From Pseudomonadaceae bacterium (GTDB lineage: Bacteria > Pseudomonadota > Gammaproteobacteria > Pseudomonadales > Azotimanducaceae): a stretch of 64,000 bases of DNA. Location: NCBI GenBank assembly GCA_024743435.1, contig JANSWO010000005.1, positions 124,001 to 188,000 of the forward strand. Reading direction: 5' to 3'. The position numbers and the translations under genes are program-made. Position 1 is the stretch's first letter. Each line of letters begins with the position of its first letter. Below are positions 49,101 through 55,629 of the stretch, piece by piece. The notes under the pieces were generated by a model that saw only the letters and a list, made by a program, of their open reading frames with translations, was not told the DNA's origin and did no database searches.

Positions 49101-51343
49101 GGCTGCGTAGCCCAGACAACACTGACCTCGTTGTCGATAGATTCGTTATTCGCCGCCGTTGCTGCGATGTCACACGTGATGGCTATGGTTGCGCTGTCGC
49201 CCGGATCGAGCGCGTTAGCGGTTGCGCCCGTGAACGTTGCGAAGGTGAAGCCAGCGCCGAAGATGTCACCCGCTCCCGTTCCTCCCGTCACCGAGTCCAC
49301 AACGCAACTGGTTAACGATGTCGGCAGCGTGTCGGTAACGGTGACATCAAAGGCTTCCGCACTACCGTCGTTGGTGATGTCGATATCAAAGGAAACCGAG
49401 TCACCTGCTTCCAGGCCTGTGGCCGCCGTTGTCGCGGTCTTGCTGATTGCCAGCTCAGGTTGCTGCAGCGTGATGTCATCAATATTCAGAGCATCGCCGT
49501 TATCAACCGCGGAGTTGTCGGTGATCGCTTGGAACAGGTTGGACAGCACGAGGCCGTCCGCAAACGGCTCATTCGACACGACAACAGCAACATCTACCTC
49601 AATGGTTTCGCCCATCGCACTGACGATGTCGGGCCACACGATCGCAAGCCGGTTCTCCGCGGGAACCGCTGTGATCGACGTCGGGTTTACGCCGAGGGTG
49701 TCGTTCGGGCCAAAACTGATATCCGTATTGGCGGCAATGTTGGTATTCGTATCAATCGTTGAGACATCGAACACCGGCAACGGGAAGTAGTCGTTGAACT
49801 CGATGCCCTGGACGTCACCGGATGGAACATCCAGCTGCAACCGCCAGGTTACGGAGTCGCCCGGCTGCACGTTGGCTGATCCTACGAGGGTCTTACTCGA
49901 AGTAACGTCCGGCACGGTGATCGTTTCGGCTGAGTCATCTGTACAGGCGTTGGCGCCGTTTGTGATGTCGTAGGTACCGATTACGCTGTTAGCTAGGTCA
50001 TCACGAGCGCGCACCGGTTGGCCCGCGAGAGCGCCCCCGGCGTAGGTCTGATCAATCGTCGCGCTGTACGTGATGAAGCCACTGGTTGCAGGCAGCAACG
50101 CGCCGGTTACGCCGGTTACATCGTAGGTGACGGTGGTCTCACCCGTGCCCGGAGTATCGTTTGCGACAGTCGGCGTTATGGCGGTTGCACCACCGCCGTT
50201 ATAGGTAACCGTTGGCGAGTTCACGAACGTCAAACCGTCCGGCATAACGTCTTCGAGACTCAGCGAATCGATGCCATCCACAAACTCTGAGACCTGAAAG
50301 GCAAGCGTGTAGGTAACCGTGCCGCCGGGGAACGTTCCGCCGGTACTGGATTTACGCAACGTGACGTGTTTTGCGGTGTTAATCGCACCCGCAGTACCAC
50401 AGGTACCTTCGTCGAGGGTGTCCACAATGTAGACGGGGAAGGTCGCCACGATGTCGCGATCTTCACCGGGCGTGCCCGTGCCACTGACACAGTCGAGATC
50501 TACACTGCCACCGGGACTCTCGGGTGGTGGCGCAGCGGGGCTCGTGGCGGTACAGGTAACACCCGATCCGGTAAAGGTCACCGGCCCGACAAACTGAACA
50601 TTTGCCGGCAGAACGATGGGCGAGACCGTGCTGAAATCAATCGGCGTGACCGTTCGATCGGCCGCGATGTCCGCAACCACTTCGATGTCCCACGTCCAGG
50701 CCGGACCGGGCGGGTTTTCCATCTCCGCCAGAATGTCGGAAACCTGATAGGTGATGACGCGCGGGGTAAAGTCATAGTCCGTGCGCGTGCCGATCGTGGC
50801 ACCGTTATCGCCGGTCGGTGTATCGCCAAACTCATAACCGGGAGTAACTTCGAAGGCATCTGTTTCCAAGACGTCAATCGTGGCCGCTGCATCGACATCG
50901 ATACAGAGCTCCATTTCCAGGCTCGGCTGACCGGTCACAACCGAACCGACCGGGTAGCGAACGGCGTAGAGCGTGCCGCCTTCGGGACCCGTGACGTCGA
51001 GACCGGAAACCGGATCGGTCAGTTGGTTTCCGGGCGCGGCCGGGAACGTGCCGACGGTTATTGGCGAGAGAGCAAGCCCAATGAAGTCGGCGGAAGCGAG
51101 CGTGTAGTCGGGCTTGGTGATGATCTGGTGGTAGGGACCGTAACCGGCAGATCCTGAATTGGTGATCCCTGCATCAAAACAGAATTCTTCGCCAACGAAG
51201 GCTTCGGCGGGCGGCGCAGCGCTGAGGTTAGGCGTATCTGCGTAAACGCTAATGCCTGCGTTGAGCGCAAACGCCGATGCCAACGCCAACGTAAGTCGCT
51301 TGCGAAATCGGGGGCGATTTCTCTTGCAAGTGTTCATCCACAT
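34103..51343 (-). CDS. Giant repeat-rich surface protein fused in frame to an OmpA/beta-barrel protein
   Basis: The frame encodes 5746 residues. Residues about 1-36 are a signal peptide. Up to about 1480 lie DUF11-like, Ig-type beta domains (SKTATTAATGLEAGDSVSF and similar). About 1484-3518 hold 13 tandem repeats, each near 155 residues and most ending in an Asp/Asn/Gly loop such as DPDGNGNGDPTDDS that may bind Ca2+. An SdrD B-like domain (about 3640-3715), another DUF11 domain (about 3875-3990) and an OmpA-like domain (about 4264-4357) follow. At residue 4365 a second signal-peptide-like stretch begins (MSMKQWLGGLLMSM), then a second OmpA domain (about 4614-4741) and a likely outer-membrane barrel to the end. 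AAGGAGG sits seven bases before that internal ATG. It may thus be two genes joined by loss of a frame boundary. Confidence 0.85.
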   Translation of the reverse strand: MWMNTCKRNRPRFRKRLTLALASAFALNAGISVYADTPNLSAAPPAEAFVGEEFCFDAGITNSGSAGYGPYHQIITKPDYTLASADFIGLALSPITVGTFPAAPGNQLTDPVSGLDVTGPEGGTLYAVRYPVGSVVTGQPSLEMELCIDVDAAATIDVLETDAFEVTPGYEFGDTPTGDNGATIGTRTDYDFTPRVITYQVSDILAEMENPPGPAWTWDIEVVADIAADRTVTPIDFSTVSPIVLPANVQFVGPVTFTGSGVTCTATSPAAPPPESPGGSVDLDCVSGTGTPGEDRDIVATFPVYIVDTLDEGTCGTAGAINTAKHVTLRKSSTGGTFPGGTVTYTLAFQVSEFVDGIDSLSLEDVMPDGLTFVNSPTVTYNGGGATAITPTVANDTPGTGETTVTYDVTGVTGALLPATSGFITYSATIDQTYAGGALAGQPVRARDDLANSVIGTYDITNGANACTDDSAETITVPDVTSSKTLVGSANVQPGDSVTWRLQLDVPSGDVQGIEFNDYFPLPVFDVSTIDTNTNIAANTDISFGPNDTLGVNPTSITAVPAENRLAIVWPDIVSAMGETIEVDVAVVVSNEPFADGLVLSNLFQAITDNSAVDNGDALNIDDITLQQPELAISKTATTAATGLEAGDSVSFDIDITNDGSAEAFDVTVTDTLPTSLTSCVVDSVTGGTGAGDIFGAGFTFATFTGATANALDPGDSATIAITCDIAATAANNESIDNEVSVVWATQPGATLFPAQTAQETVSTRQAQAFKEIVTTSEASTAEGTADTNGDPRPVATGEVIRYRTWFYIPQGTLGGVSVRDLLPAGLAHIADSETLVGLVSDSGTDLVSSALACATGTPARAGNDATDLSTLALDCTLAIAGTGGSGQDPVLSLGTLTNSEDDANEELVVLELNARVVGDVATGANMNNRARLQTSNGNATSGGVFVQQTNPAVDITKTVMPSTADAEDTVEYVITVEHNATDSTADAFDISFTDIIQPELTYDGGTGVTGPQAPTVADTCTAAGVVVDDADPAGAGITITFDSLPQGESCEVRYFAETAAGVVPGQTIDNTVNLGYSSLPGNGTDPNPTGSTPGAEAAFVGSDTAQLTIDSVEIEKSIIATDFAHTSDASAGTALDPRQVAVGETLSYRLQMRLPEGTANNYEVTDLLPAGLAYVASSARVAFVFDGGGAITPTPGIVCSSGTLNQAGNEGSVAGITPTCGLEPTGGPFNSGTDPVWDLGDLVNTDMDANQEFVVIEFDARVQNETSNQDGDTLSNTYELSVDGDVVTSSAVVAEVVEPQLTLAAVATPNPVDNRVDTTPTVSWDITLANAGNATAFQIDSDSGGGWEIVLPTGIDNITSLALTPTGSVFNNGTAVPVVVGDITVSTTNNTNDTLTFANPFQMAPGSSLLVEFDADLLASVLPGDTPSGVDDVVYAGNDTGSTATGIRDDASLANGTGNTPITDTTDLDDYRTEVTLAVATVAENPALSVGKTITAGPVNLGTGSFTLTYTIALENTGDVGLDTIAIEDNLDTTFGAGNYVVDDVRVTSDSTTLAEDVAYTGAPATIELLLPGTSTLPVGESGAIEIDLTVTPSGGLGPFTNTAVGTSQSDRTGNAANDNGAVDVTFDDGGELGLAKRVSAGPTNNNDGTYTLDFEFLIDNSGLVVLDNILLADDLATTFADATSFTVDNVASADFSVNFPGFDGDADTALLDGSDTLAAGADGTVTLTVTVTPGADLGPYENFAIVQADTPADATLSDQSEDGTNPDGNSNGDPTDDADLTIVTFAEDPDIGAAKAVSAGPTNNGDGTYTLTYTIVLENVGDVPLVGVQATDNLQATFAGATSFTVDNVTSTDFSVNFPGFTGTGAGSTSLLDGTDGLAVGATGSIDLTVTVTPGANLGPYNNQATGSAEGPGGTNASDVSDNGSDPDGNGNGDPSDDNDVTPVTFVEDAEIGVAKAVAAGGPTNNGDGSFTLTYDILVENSGDVPLSAVQVTDDLATAFAGATSFTIDNVVSGDFTVNFPGFNGDGDQDLLTGVDTLAVGASGTINLTVTVTPGANLGPYNNAADASGDTPGGATTTDTSDSGTDPDGNGNGDPTDDSDPTPITFAENPEIGLAKAIQGAVTNNGDGSYELTYRFVAENSGDSPLSDVQITDDLATAFAGATFTVDAVASTDFTVNFPGFNGDGDQELLAAGNSLATGASGTVDVTVTVTPGANLGPYNNTADAQGTAPGGGVANDTSDDGTDPDGNGNGDPTDDSDVTPVTFAENPELGLAKEIPAAPTNNLDGSFTLTYRLFLENSGDVPVNDVQISDDLASVFASATSFTVDNVTSADFAVNFPGFNGDADANLLAGTDDLAVAASGSVDVTVTVTPGADLGPYDNTADASGTSAGGAPVTDTSHLGTDPDGNGNGDPSDDSDVTPVTFVEGPAIAVAKSVLVAPVNNADGSYSLTYRIAVSNSGDTPLNGVQVTDDLEAVFGVGAVVVDSVTALTLTENAGYDGLTAGDINLLDGTDSLAVGASADIDLAITVTPGANLGPFVNTATASGTSPGNQAVNSPGNAPNVSFTEAPEIGVAKQLTAAPTNNGDGTYTLSYLITVENSGDVPLSAVQIDEDLTTTFALADSFAVDSVVASAGLTAAPGFNGDAVTGLLAGTDVLAVAQSETVTLTLTVTPAGVLGPYNNTAVAAGTSPSGAASTDNSTDGVDPDTNGNGDPTDDSVPTVVTFAEAPELGLAKALVSGPTNNGDGSYTLGYQFVLENSGDVVVNGLQISDDLSTTFAGATFVVDSLTSADVTVNAAGFNGAADTDLLAGTDSLAVGASATIDLTVTVTPGANLGPYDNSAQATGTSPTGAAVADTSTDGADPDSNGNGDPTDDSDVTPVTFTEAPELGLAKAVSAGPTNNGDGTYTLDYRFVVENSGDVVINNLQIVDDLATTFADAASFTVDSVTSATLTVNFPGFNGAADTNLLAGTQALAVAASATVDVTVTVTPGADLGPYDNTSTADGESPTGAPVSDVSDAGADPDGNGNGDPSDDSNATSTTFSEAPQIGVAKQITQGPVNNADGTHTLTYAFLVENTGDVALTSVQVSDDLAATFTGASSFTVDSLSSADFTVAPGYDGSAITDLLAGTDTLAVGASGSLELVVTVTPGGNLGPYANSATGTGISPANTPVSDLSDDAADVDENGNGDPGDDSDSTDVTFTENPVIGVAKALLAGPDNNGDGSYSLTYQFVVSNDGDVDLSSVNIVEDLAAVFAAADSFSVDSVSSATLSPAATFDGVSNTSLLDGTDVLAVGAQATVDLAITVVPGANLGPYQNVAAASGESPSGQSTTDDSVAGGDPDANGNGDPTDDSSSVDVTFAENPQLGLAKTATLSTPNFDGTFTTTIELTVVNSGDVEIRNLIVADDLATNLAPATVTGVANVAVVGSLAALNPNFDGIADPNITDGSESLAPGESAVITFDLTFNGNGNIGPFSNLANVAGESPGNPNPGQPNVEDDSTEGNDPDANGNGDPTDDTTPTVIEFNPGVDGTVDITDESVPGDLLDVTVTDADENMDPAVIESFDVTVVNDQTGESEVITVVETGPDTGVFVAQVPTTFAPNAGVNDDGTLVTRPEDTVTVLYEDRLTSVGDVQTRTDTGVVIGLATIEGNAWLDSDTDDVFDIGETPLDGWIIRVERDGVFVAEVPVNPDGSYSIAELLPGAGYSVSLIHPDSGVTFGVLDDLDLPPETVVLEQNLPIDPTGVFYDSVERAPVEGVVTTIVNSAGTPLPDACLLPNQQDQTSAADGLYRFDLILDAAPACPSGETFTLVYQVPAEFNPGISALLPPIGGALDPTGLGNPVRVAPQSGAPTLAQSTDYYLAFTLENGDPDIVFNHIPLDPLGVGGFTVRLTKDVNQPTATVGSLVSYTITLENLSTVTLPGVSVVDSLPPGFSYVEDSAILDDGTDALIVSGTRPVTFAGINLAPDTRRVLRYVLRTGAGVTRGEYVNTAEPFIGPAPIGNRDSAEVVVIADPDFEETTVIGKVWNDRDQDGWQDLAIVSELKVSVQLANGDVGRDTLVQRGDAPAQPTDMRLSNGAVVVAELPGRYGAADLRDGNRVVLRERFDSPVSVREVAIRTNEGSVIKLDELGNASMEHRGQVRRGENSQSLEASYDVIEVDGSFELRVEIVNVGMDEPGIPGVRLATVEGLLIETDAYGRYHIAGVDGGFFERGRNFIVKVDPETLPAETTFTTENPRVKRISQGLMNRFDFGVHLPESAPLEQRFTVKIAEMFFIPGSSTVEPGYLAALRDLADKLANGSFVTLSIEAFVDPADADAGAARDLAERRAQALIEVLCELADRDVSANIDVQITPIASAAGVGDTREGGSLMSMKQWLGGLLMSMSSVAWASEHNIDCSALDACRSADGIPVIVVEEHSPSVYEPSTGLPDQGRVDLYGETVQRLVGGGVVWLTEDPAALTPQLAIEGPSHLPLRGGQIDGDQEFVIYTNYAAFIDSLEVRVYRDRDVDRRDPVVVMTIDTSDDKRNLYRLAWSVNGDTNLAAGVANALGVSGLNYELIATSANGERDRTSVKRMFFIDADLYDSHQAKNNRFGESLVPEVILREAEDGIVVFLPPISGSEAARTLRFTFAELSAELSDADKAQLAAELDRLEGTELVRIRADGHTSSLGIASRSRHIFADNYALSKARAQSVVDFAREHLGSLDAAVETNGFGPKQPVATNATPEGRATNRRVATLLATQTEGDSSKVVVVDRATGAALAYQPRTVTSLADSEDGRAQDPALRAMGRNDLATQRIPVYGSRIRIQGTDLGEDYRLWLNGEPVYVDDARAFAYEYLLPIGEHRFDLVVANSARVVVERSMPVMIDGQYHFMVALADFTASDNDISGSLEALSGDDRYDEDMLVEGRLAFYLKGKVKGKYLITAQLDTREEEIDDLFSKIHEKDPDSLFRRLDPDRYYPVYGDDSKTVADTNSHGRMYVRVDWDRSQALWGNFDTGLTGNELIQYNRGLYGARLSYESLAATEHDDTKTLANVFASEGQTALGHSEFLGTGGSLYYLRHTDILPGSDKLRIEIRDPDTNRVIDNQLLTREIDYEVDEIQGRVILSKPLLQVSTQSAPSLINDGPVDGNVTILVADYEYVPDGFDANNLTAGARAKHWISDSIAVGGTYVEEGRSNEDYRLGGVDITLKPKQGTYLKVEWASAEATQTSRFFSTDGGLSFANSTPTGQGDRAGDAWGVDLHINAGDYGGNSEWVSNLWFRDVDDQYSVARRDDGNNTQEYGFETQLPVSDTWLIGLRASRVDVQDQFELTDIGLQSDWRIGERGVLASELKHVDQRRTGQADADALLAGLQYEHRLTDRLTMFGGGQVTVEQNGPYDNNDAVNLGAKLAVSSDTNAEIELRDGHRGSGGVATLEHALNSKHTVYGTVTHSTDTTNDPFARSDNGASMLDNVGTNFAVGHRWRLNDRTLIFTEGQHSRGPDYSGVGEVFGIDYAMKSGWHLGFTAQDGEITGNNGLVDRQSLTVATGYQSRRINFSSRLEHRDDSGAEDVVQWLTTNRLDFKINETYRLATKLNWSDSDSDLGSDEDAKLVEGSIGLARRPVDTNRFNWLAKYTYLYDLQSFGQEDSETDQRSHVMSWEGIYRLNRKFDLGGKVARRESELRLGRNSGPWFESTANFASTRLRWHVIHNWDGMLEYRWLEVEEADNERAGFLATISRHIGEHFKVGVGYNFTDFSDDLTDLDYDHKGFFLNVVGKY
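38245..38265 (-). promoter_or_regulatory. Internal Shine-Dalgarno and start inside the giant frame
   Basis: On the minus strand AAGGAGG (38259-38265) is seven bases before ATG at 38251, which begins MSMKQWLGGLLMSMSSVAWA, a convincing signal peptide. In the +1 frame a TGA at 38248-38250 overlaps that ATG as ATGA, the usual arrangement of coupled genes. Translation from here would give a 1382-residue OmpA/barrel protein (34103-38251). Confidence 0.75.
40790..46900 (-). repeat. Thirteen tandem coding repeats of about 470 bp
   Basis: Thirteen units start with variants of LGLAKAVSAGPTNNGDG and contain ENSGDVPL, DDLATTFAG, FNGD, LAVGAS and TVTPGANLGPY. Most end in the acidic DGNGNGDPTDD loop; some (for example the seventh) lack it. 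Units are similar enough in DNA to recombine, so copy number may vary between strains and assembly could collapse them. Confidence 0.88.
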
Positions 51344-51722
51344 AGCGCTTGCCTGTATTGACTATTATCTTGTCGGCTGGCAACACCAGCGACTAGCTAT
51401 CGTTAATCCATCATTCAGAGCGGGCCAGACAAGACAGCAAATGGCCCTGTAAGCGTCGGCCTCCCAGCCGATGCATTATGTACGTCTGGCGTCGATTGCA
51501 AATGACCGTACATCACACGAATTTGTTGCTTCAGACCTGTTTTACTCCGGTTTTACACTTTTGCCGTGGTAGGTAGTCTGGAATCTGCAAATTACGCGCA
51601 AGGACCTGATTGCGAATAGGGTTTGTGGCAGACGGGAGGCATATGCTGACGTTTTGCCGGAATGCACCACAGAGACCGTAAGTAAAGCAGTGAAACATCC
51701 AATGCAGCGGTACTAACTGATA
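51344..51722. other. Divergent non-coding region, 379 bp
   Basis: It separates the giant gene (minus strand) from the patatin gene (plus strand) and should carry both promoters. I see no convincing gene. A loose inverted ATGTACG/CGTACAT pair (51478-51484 and 51507-51513) is the only motif noted. Confidence 0.5.
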
Positions 51723-52901
51723 ATGCCGAACCCCGACTTACTCGATACCGATCGTGCAGACCGCACCGCTCTTCTGCTGACGGGCGGCGGCGCTCGCGCG
51801 GCCTATCAGGTTGGCTGCCTGCGCCACATCGCGAGTGTCATGCCCGAGTTTCGACCGCAGATACTCACAGGCATTTCCGCAGGCGCTATCAACGCCGCCC
51901 ACCTGGCGGCCAACACCCGCGACTGGCAACACTCTGTTGATGACCTGAGCAAGCTATGGAGTAACCTGGATACCGAGCAGGTCTTCTGTACTGATTTTGG
52001 CAATCTGCTGTGGCGCATGATCAAGTGGGGTACGCGCTTTGCCAGCGGTGGTACGCTGTCGAGCAAAGACCTCAAAGGCATGGTGGACACCACTCCGCTG
52101 CGGCATTTTTTGGATCGCAACCTGCCGCACCAGCGCGGGCAGCTCAGCGGCGTCGCTGAAAACCTCGCTGACGGCTGGCTCGACGCCCTGGCGATCATCA
52201 CCACCAACTACACAACCGGGCGCTCAACGGCATGGGTTGAAACCCAGAATGAGGAGCTGTGGCAGCGTGCTCAGCTGCGCGCGGTGGCGACACGAATGAC
52301 GGTTCAGCACGTGCTGGCTTCCGCTGCCCTGCCGATCTTCTTCCCGGCAGTTGCTCTTGGCAATGCCTGGCACGGAGATGGCGGGGTTCGTCTGTCGGCC
52401 CCGCTATCTCCGGCGCTGCACCTCGGTGCAAACAGGATACTGGCGGTATCGCCTCGCATGCGGCCAGTCACGCAGGTGCCGGATCACCTACCGAGCTATC
52501 CCGCCCCCGCGCAGATTGCCGGCGTCATGCTGAACGCAGTCTTTCTCGATCTGCTCGACTACGACGCTCTCCAGATGAGCCGCATAAACAGATTGATCGA
52601 AGCCACCGGCCGGGAAGAAGCCGAAGGCATGCGCAAGGTCGACGTTATGGTTCTTCGGCCATCACGAGATGTAGGGGTTATCGCCGCTCAGAACGAATAT
52701 CGTCTGCCTAAGGCGTTTCGTTTCTTCGAGCGCGGCCTTTCATCGCGAGAAGATCAAAGCGCAGACGCGTTATCGATGGTTAACTTCGAACCCGAGTACT
52801 TGAAGCTTCTCATCGAACTGGGCGAAGAAGACGCCTCTAGAAACAGCGATGCCATCACCGCGTTCCTGCGTGGTGAAGCGTGCTCGGTGCCTATCTGGTG
52901 A
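51723..52901 (+). CDS. Patatin-like phospholipase
   Basis: The 392-residue protein has all patatin elements: the oxyanion loop GGGARAAYQ (21-29), the nucleophile elbow GISAG with Ser52 and the Asp-Gly-Gly motif with Asp219 (HGDGG), forming a Ser-Asp dyad. It should hydrolyse acyl chains from phospholipids or other lipids. There is no signal peptide, so it is probably cytoplasmic or associated with the inner membrane. Length is normal for the bacterial family. It is transcribed alone; the next gene starts 201 bases later. Confidence 0.92.
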   Translation: MPNPDLLDTDRADRTALLLTGGGARAAYQVGCLRHIASVMPEFRPQILTGISAGAINAAHLAANTRDWQHSVDDLSKLWSNLDTEQVFCTDFGNLLWRMIKWGTRFASGGTLSSKDLKGMVDTTPLRHFLDRNLPHQRGQLSGVAENLADGWLDALAIITTNYTTGRSTAWVETQNEELWQRAQLRAVATRMTVQHVLASAALPIFFPAVALGNAWHGDGGVRLSAPLSPALHLGANRILAVSPRMRPVTQVPDHLPSYPAPAQIAGVMLNAVFLDLLDYDALQMSRINRLIEATGREEAEGMRKVDVMVLRPSRDVGVIAAQNEYRLPKAFRFFERGLSSREDQSADALSMVNFEPEYLKLLIELGEEDASRNSDAITAFLRGEACSVPIW

Positions 52902-53102
52902 ACGCATGCGCAATGCGCCTGGCGATTTTCGAGACTTTTACAAAACCGGTTTGTGCTGCCCGCGACGCCAGCCGTAGTCTGTGAGATCGACTTTTGGTTC
53001 GTAGACAAGTTTGAACGCAAACGAGACCTTTGCGGCAGCTCGAGGCCGACAGGTAGTGAAAGGCAGTGAAAGGTAGTGCCAAGGCAATACCAGGGAAGGA
53101 TC

Positions 53103-53579
53103 ATGTCCACTCAAACGACAACGGTGCCACGCAGCACCAGCCAGCGCATGCTTAAACGCCTACCTCACATGACGGCCGCATGGTTGCTTCTTGCCGCCTT
53201 TTCAGCGAGCGCCAGCAGTGCAGGCGCTTTCACGCCCGGTTTGTACGAGGTGACCAGTGAGATTGCCGGAACCGCCGGGCAGTCTGCCCAACACATCACA
53301 GCTGAACACTGCATCACCGATGCCAAAGCAATCAACACGAGCCATCTGACTAAGCAGTTTGGAATTGCCCAATGCCGCACAACCAGTCAATCGATAACCA
53401 GTGGCCGAATATCACTACAGGTTCAATGCGGCAGCGGTGCTAATCGGTTGACGCTCACCGGCAATGGCACCTACACAAGAACCGGCTATGTGCTCACCAG
53501 CGATATCGCCATGAAGCTGGACAACACTGCTGTCAGAGTGACGACACGGCTCAACGCCAGGCGTATCGGCGACTGCTAG
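53103..53579 (+). CDS. DUF3617-like secreted protein
   Basis: The 158-residue protein has a signal peptide (about 1-42), FTPGLYEVTSEI at the start of the mature domain, paired cysteines (EHCITD, QCRTT, QVQCG) and the ending RRIGDC typical of DUF3617. It should be periplasmic; the family has no known function. GGAAGGA before the ATG at 53103 fixes the start. Upstream, a degenerate ggYagtgaaa motif is repeated three times between about 53049 and 53085. Confidence 0.75.
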   Translation: MSTQTTTVPRSTSQRMLKRLPHMTAAWLLLAAFSASASSAGAFTPGLYEVTSEIAGTAGQSAQHITAEHCITDAKAINTSHLTKQFGIAQCRTTSQSITSGRISLQVQCGSGANRLTLTGNGTYTRTGYVLTSDIAMKLDNTAVRVTTRLNARRIGDC

Positions 53580-53644
53580 AGGTTCGGGCAGCCGCGCCTG
53601 CATCGCGCTAAACTGCCACCTCAGTCAACGCGCAGGTAACGCCA

Positions 53645-54385
53645 ATGCCTTTGTCTCCGGAAATTAACCGTCTAACCACCGTCGCACTGTCAGTCTTGCT
53701 TCTTGCCGCGTGCCTGCCAACCGAAGGAACCGCCATGGCTGATGACAACCTGCGTGGAATCAACGTCAGAGGAGTCGGCGAAGTACGGATCGAGCCAGAC
53801 TTGTTGCGAGTGGACTTCGACGTCACAAAACAATCCAGCACCGTAAGCGCGGCTCGCGAGGCAACCGATGAGGTCACCCGTGCCGTGTTGCAAATTGTGC
53901 GCAGCTTGGGCGTCGAAGATCGAGACATGGTTGCGGCGACAATCCGAGTGCATCCGATGTATCGCCGGCAAAACAGCAACTCGTCAGGCCCGCCCAGCAT
54001 CGAAGGCTTCCAGGCTAACCGCAGCATTAACGTGACGCTGCGCGATATGGATCAGCTGGATGCTTTACTGAAAGGCGCGGTAGAAGCCGGTGTAAACGGC
54101 ATCGGCAATATCAACCTCGACACGTCCAGACGCGTGGAGCTGGAACGGCAAGCCCTGGATCGCGCCATTGCAGATGCGATTGACCAGGCGCAACACGTCG
54201 CGTCGCAGTTTGGGGTCAGCGCCGGCACGCTGCTTGACGTTCAAGTCGGATCTCACACGCCCTCGCCCGTCCGCGCCGAAGCGCGAATGATGGCGATGGA
54301 CTCCTCCGGCGGCGTACCCTTCGCGGGCGGCGAGCTTTCGATAACCTCACGAGTGTCCGCTGTTTTCGCGATCGGGCCGAATTAG
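53645..54385 (+). CDS. SIMPL (DUF541) domain protein
   Basis: The 246-residue protein has a signal sequence with a possible lipobox (LLLAAC), then a SIMPL/DUF541 domain: INVRGVGEVRIEPDLLRVDFDV, FQANRSINVTLRDMDQLDALL and ALDRAIADAIDQAQHVASQFG. Such proteins are periplasmic or membrane-bound, and some E. coli relatives (YggE) reduce oxidative stress by an unclear mechanism. It follows the DUF3617 gene by 65 bases and is convergent with the M48 peptidase gene. Confidence 0.88.
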   Translation: MPLSPEINRLTTVALSVLLLAACLPTEGTAMADDNLRGINVRGVGEVRIEPDLLRVDFDVTKQSSTVSAAREATDEVTRAVLQIVRSLGVEDRDMVAATIRVHPMYRRQNSNSSGPPSIEGFQANRSINVTLRDMDQLDALLKGAVEAGVNGIGNINLDTSRRVELERQALDRAIADAIDQAQHVASQFGVSAGTLLDVQVGSHTPSPVRAEARMMAMDSSGGVPFAGGELSITSRVSAVFAIGPN

Positions 54386-54420
54386 CCGGCGGCTGCGATC
54401 GCTAGCCGGGCTTCAATGCG

Positions 54421-55629
54421 CTAATCCGGCTCAACATCCGAATCCATCGCCTGGCAGATAAAGGCTCGCGGCACCTCGAGACCATCAGCGATGGTGTCTA
54501 GTACCGCGCGCTCAGCATCGCTCGTGTGGTCTTCCGCTCTGGCGATGACACACAGATCGCGCACCACTTGCATCGCCTGAGGCGTACTCGCGTTTTCCCG
54601 TACTGCGCTAATACGTGGTGCCAGCTCTGCATTCAGGGCTTCCAGATTCAGCTTGTCCGCATCGAACGTGTTCTGACCAAAGAACTGTTCAAACAGCGCA
54701 ATCTCGGCATCGCTGATGTGTCCGTCCGCGTTTGCAACGAGCAATGAACCGGCAAAGAGCAGGCGGCGCATCGCCTCAGCCGTGTCGGTTCTACCCTCCA
54801 GGTAACTCGGCTCCATCAAACTCAGCACGCCCTGAACACCGACTTCGAGATCTTCTACTGACGCAGCACCAGACATGAGCTCAGATTCGTCGAAGAGCTT
54901 GAGCGCTTTCACTCGCAACGGGCTGAACGGGTGCGTCGAAAACCAATCCTCTTTCGGCGCGCCCTGACCGGGTTCTGCATCTTCGATCTGCATCTGATCG
55001 ACCTGGGCGAGAAAGTCCTCCATCGAGAATGTGATGCTGGAGCCCGAAAGGCCTGAGGCGAGTTTAAACAAGGCTCGCGAGACTCCCACGATATCCTGCG
55101 CGCAATACGCGCCAGCGCGATCTGCCGATATCTCGGCATAGCGTGACCAGGTGAAAAGCTCCAGCGCCAATCGCGGGTCTGGGCGTCCACCCTTGAGGAT
55201 GTAGCCGATTGGCACTTCGTGGTGTCGATACACATGGTGGCCGAGTTCGTGGCCCATAACGAATCGCAGCTCGCTGTCATCGAAGGCCTCCAGGAGACTG
55301 GAGGAAAACATGATGAACAAGCGTCCGTCTTCGGGTTTGAAGCAGGCCGCGTTGTACTGTGGGCTGCTGTAGACATAGACCTCAAGCGGTATCCCGAGAC
55401 CGAGCATGTCGCCGCATTCGGTGGCATGTCGGTGCACCGAAGGCGCCATACGCTCACTGAGCCTGACGGAGGTTGCCAGCAGCCGACGACGGATGCCTAG
55501 CGGACCATCATTCTCTGCCCGCGCAATCTTCTCGTTCACCCGGATGACGGTGCGATCTTTCAACAGACGCTCGGACATTTCCCGGTCGCTGGCGCAGCGA
55601 ACCTTCTCAGCATTGTTGGCCGCAGACAT
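54421..55629 (-). CDS. M48 metallopeptidase with C-terminal TerB-like domain
   Basis: The 402-residue protein contains HELGH (127-131) with a downstream Glu near 167 (EISADRAGAYCA), the zinc site of M48 peptidases. The C-terminal part (about 275-400) has two DG-x-x-x-D-x-E motifs (ADGHISDAE and AEDHTSDAE) like TerB-type helical domains. No membrane segments or signal peptide are visible, unlike HtpX. I place the start at 55629, as GGAG is six bases before that ATG; 55641 is the longer option. Substrate and stress role are unknown. Confidence 0.85.
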   Translation of the reverse strand: MSAANNAEKVRCASDREMSERLLKDRTVIRVNEKIARAENDGPLGIRRRLLATSVRLSERMAPSVHRHATECGDMLGLGIPLEVYVYSSPQYNAACFKPEDGRLFIMFSSSLLEAFDDSELRFVMGHELGHHVYRHHEVPIGYILKGGRPDPRLALELFTWSRYAEISADRAGAYCAQDIVGVSRALFKLASGLSGSSITFSMEDFLAQVDQMQIEDAEPGQGAPKEDWFSTHPFSPLRVKALKLFDESELMSGAASVEDLEVGVQGVLSLMEPSYLEGRTDTAEAMRRLLFAGSLLVANADGHISDAEIALFEQFFGQNTFDADKLNLEALNAELAPRISAVRENASTPQAMQVVRDLCVIARAEDHTSDAERAVLDTIADGLEVPRAFICQAMDSDVEPD

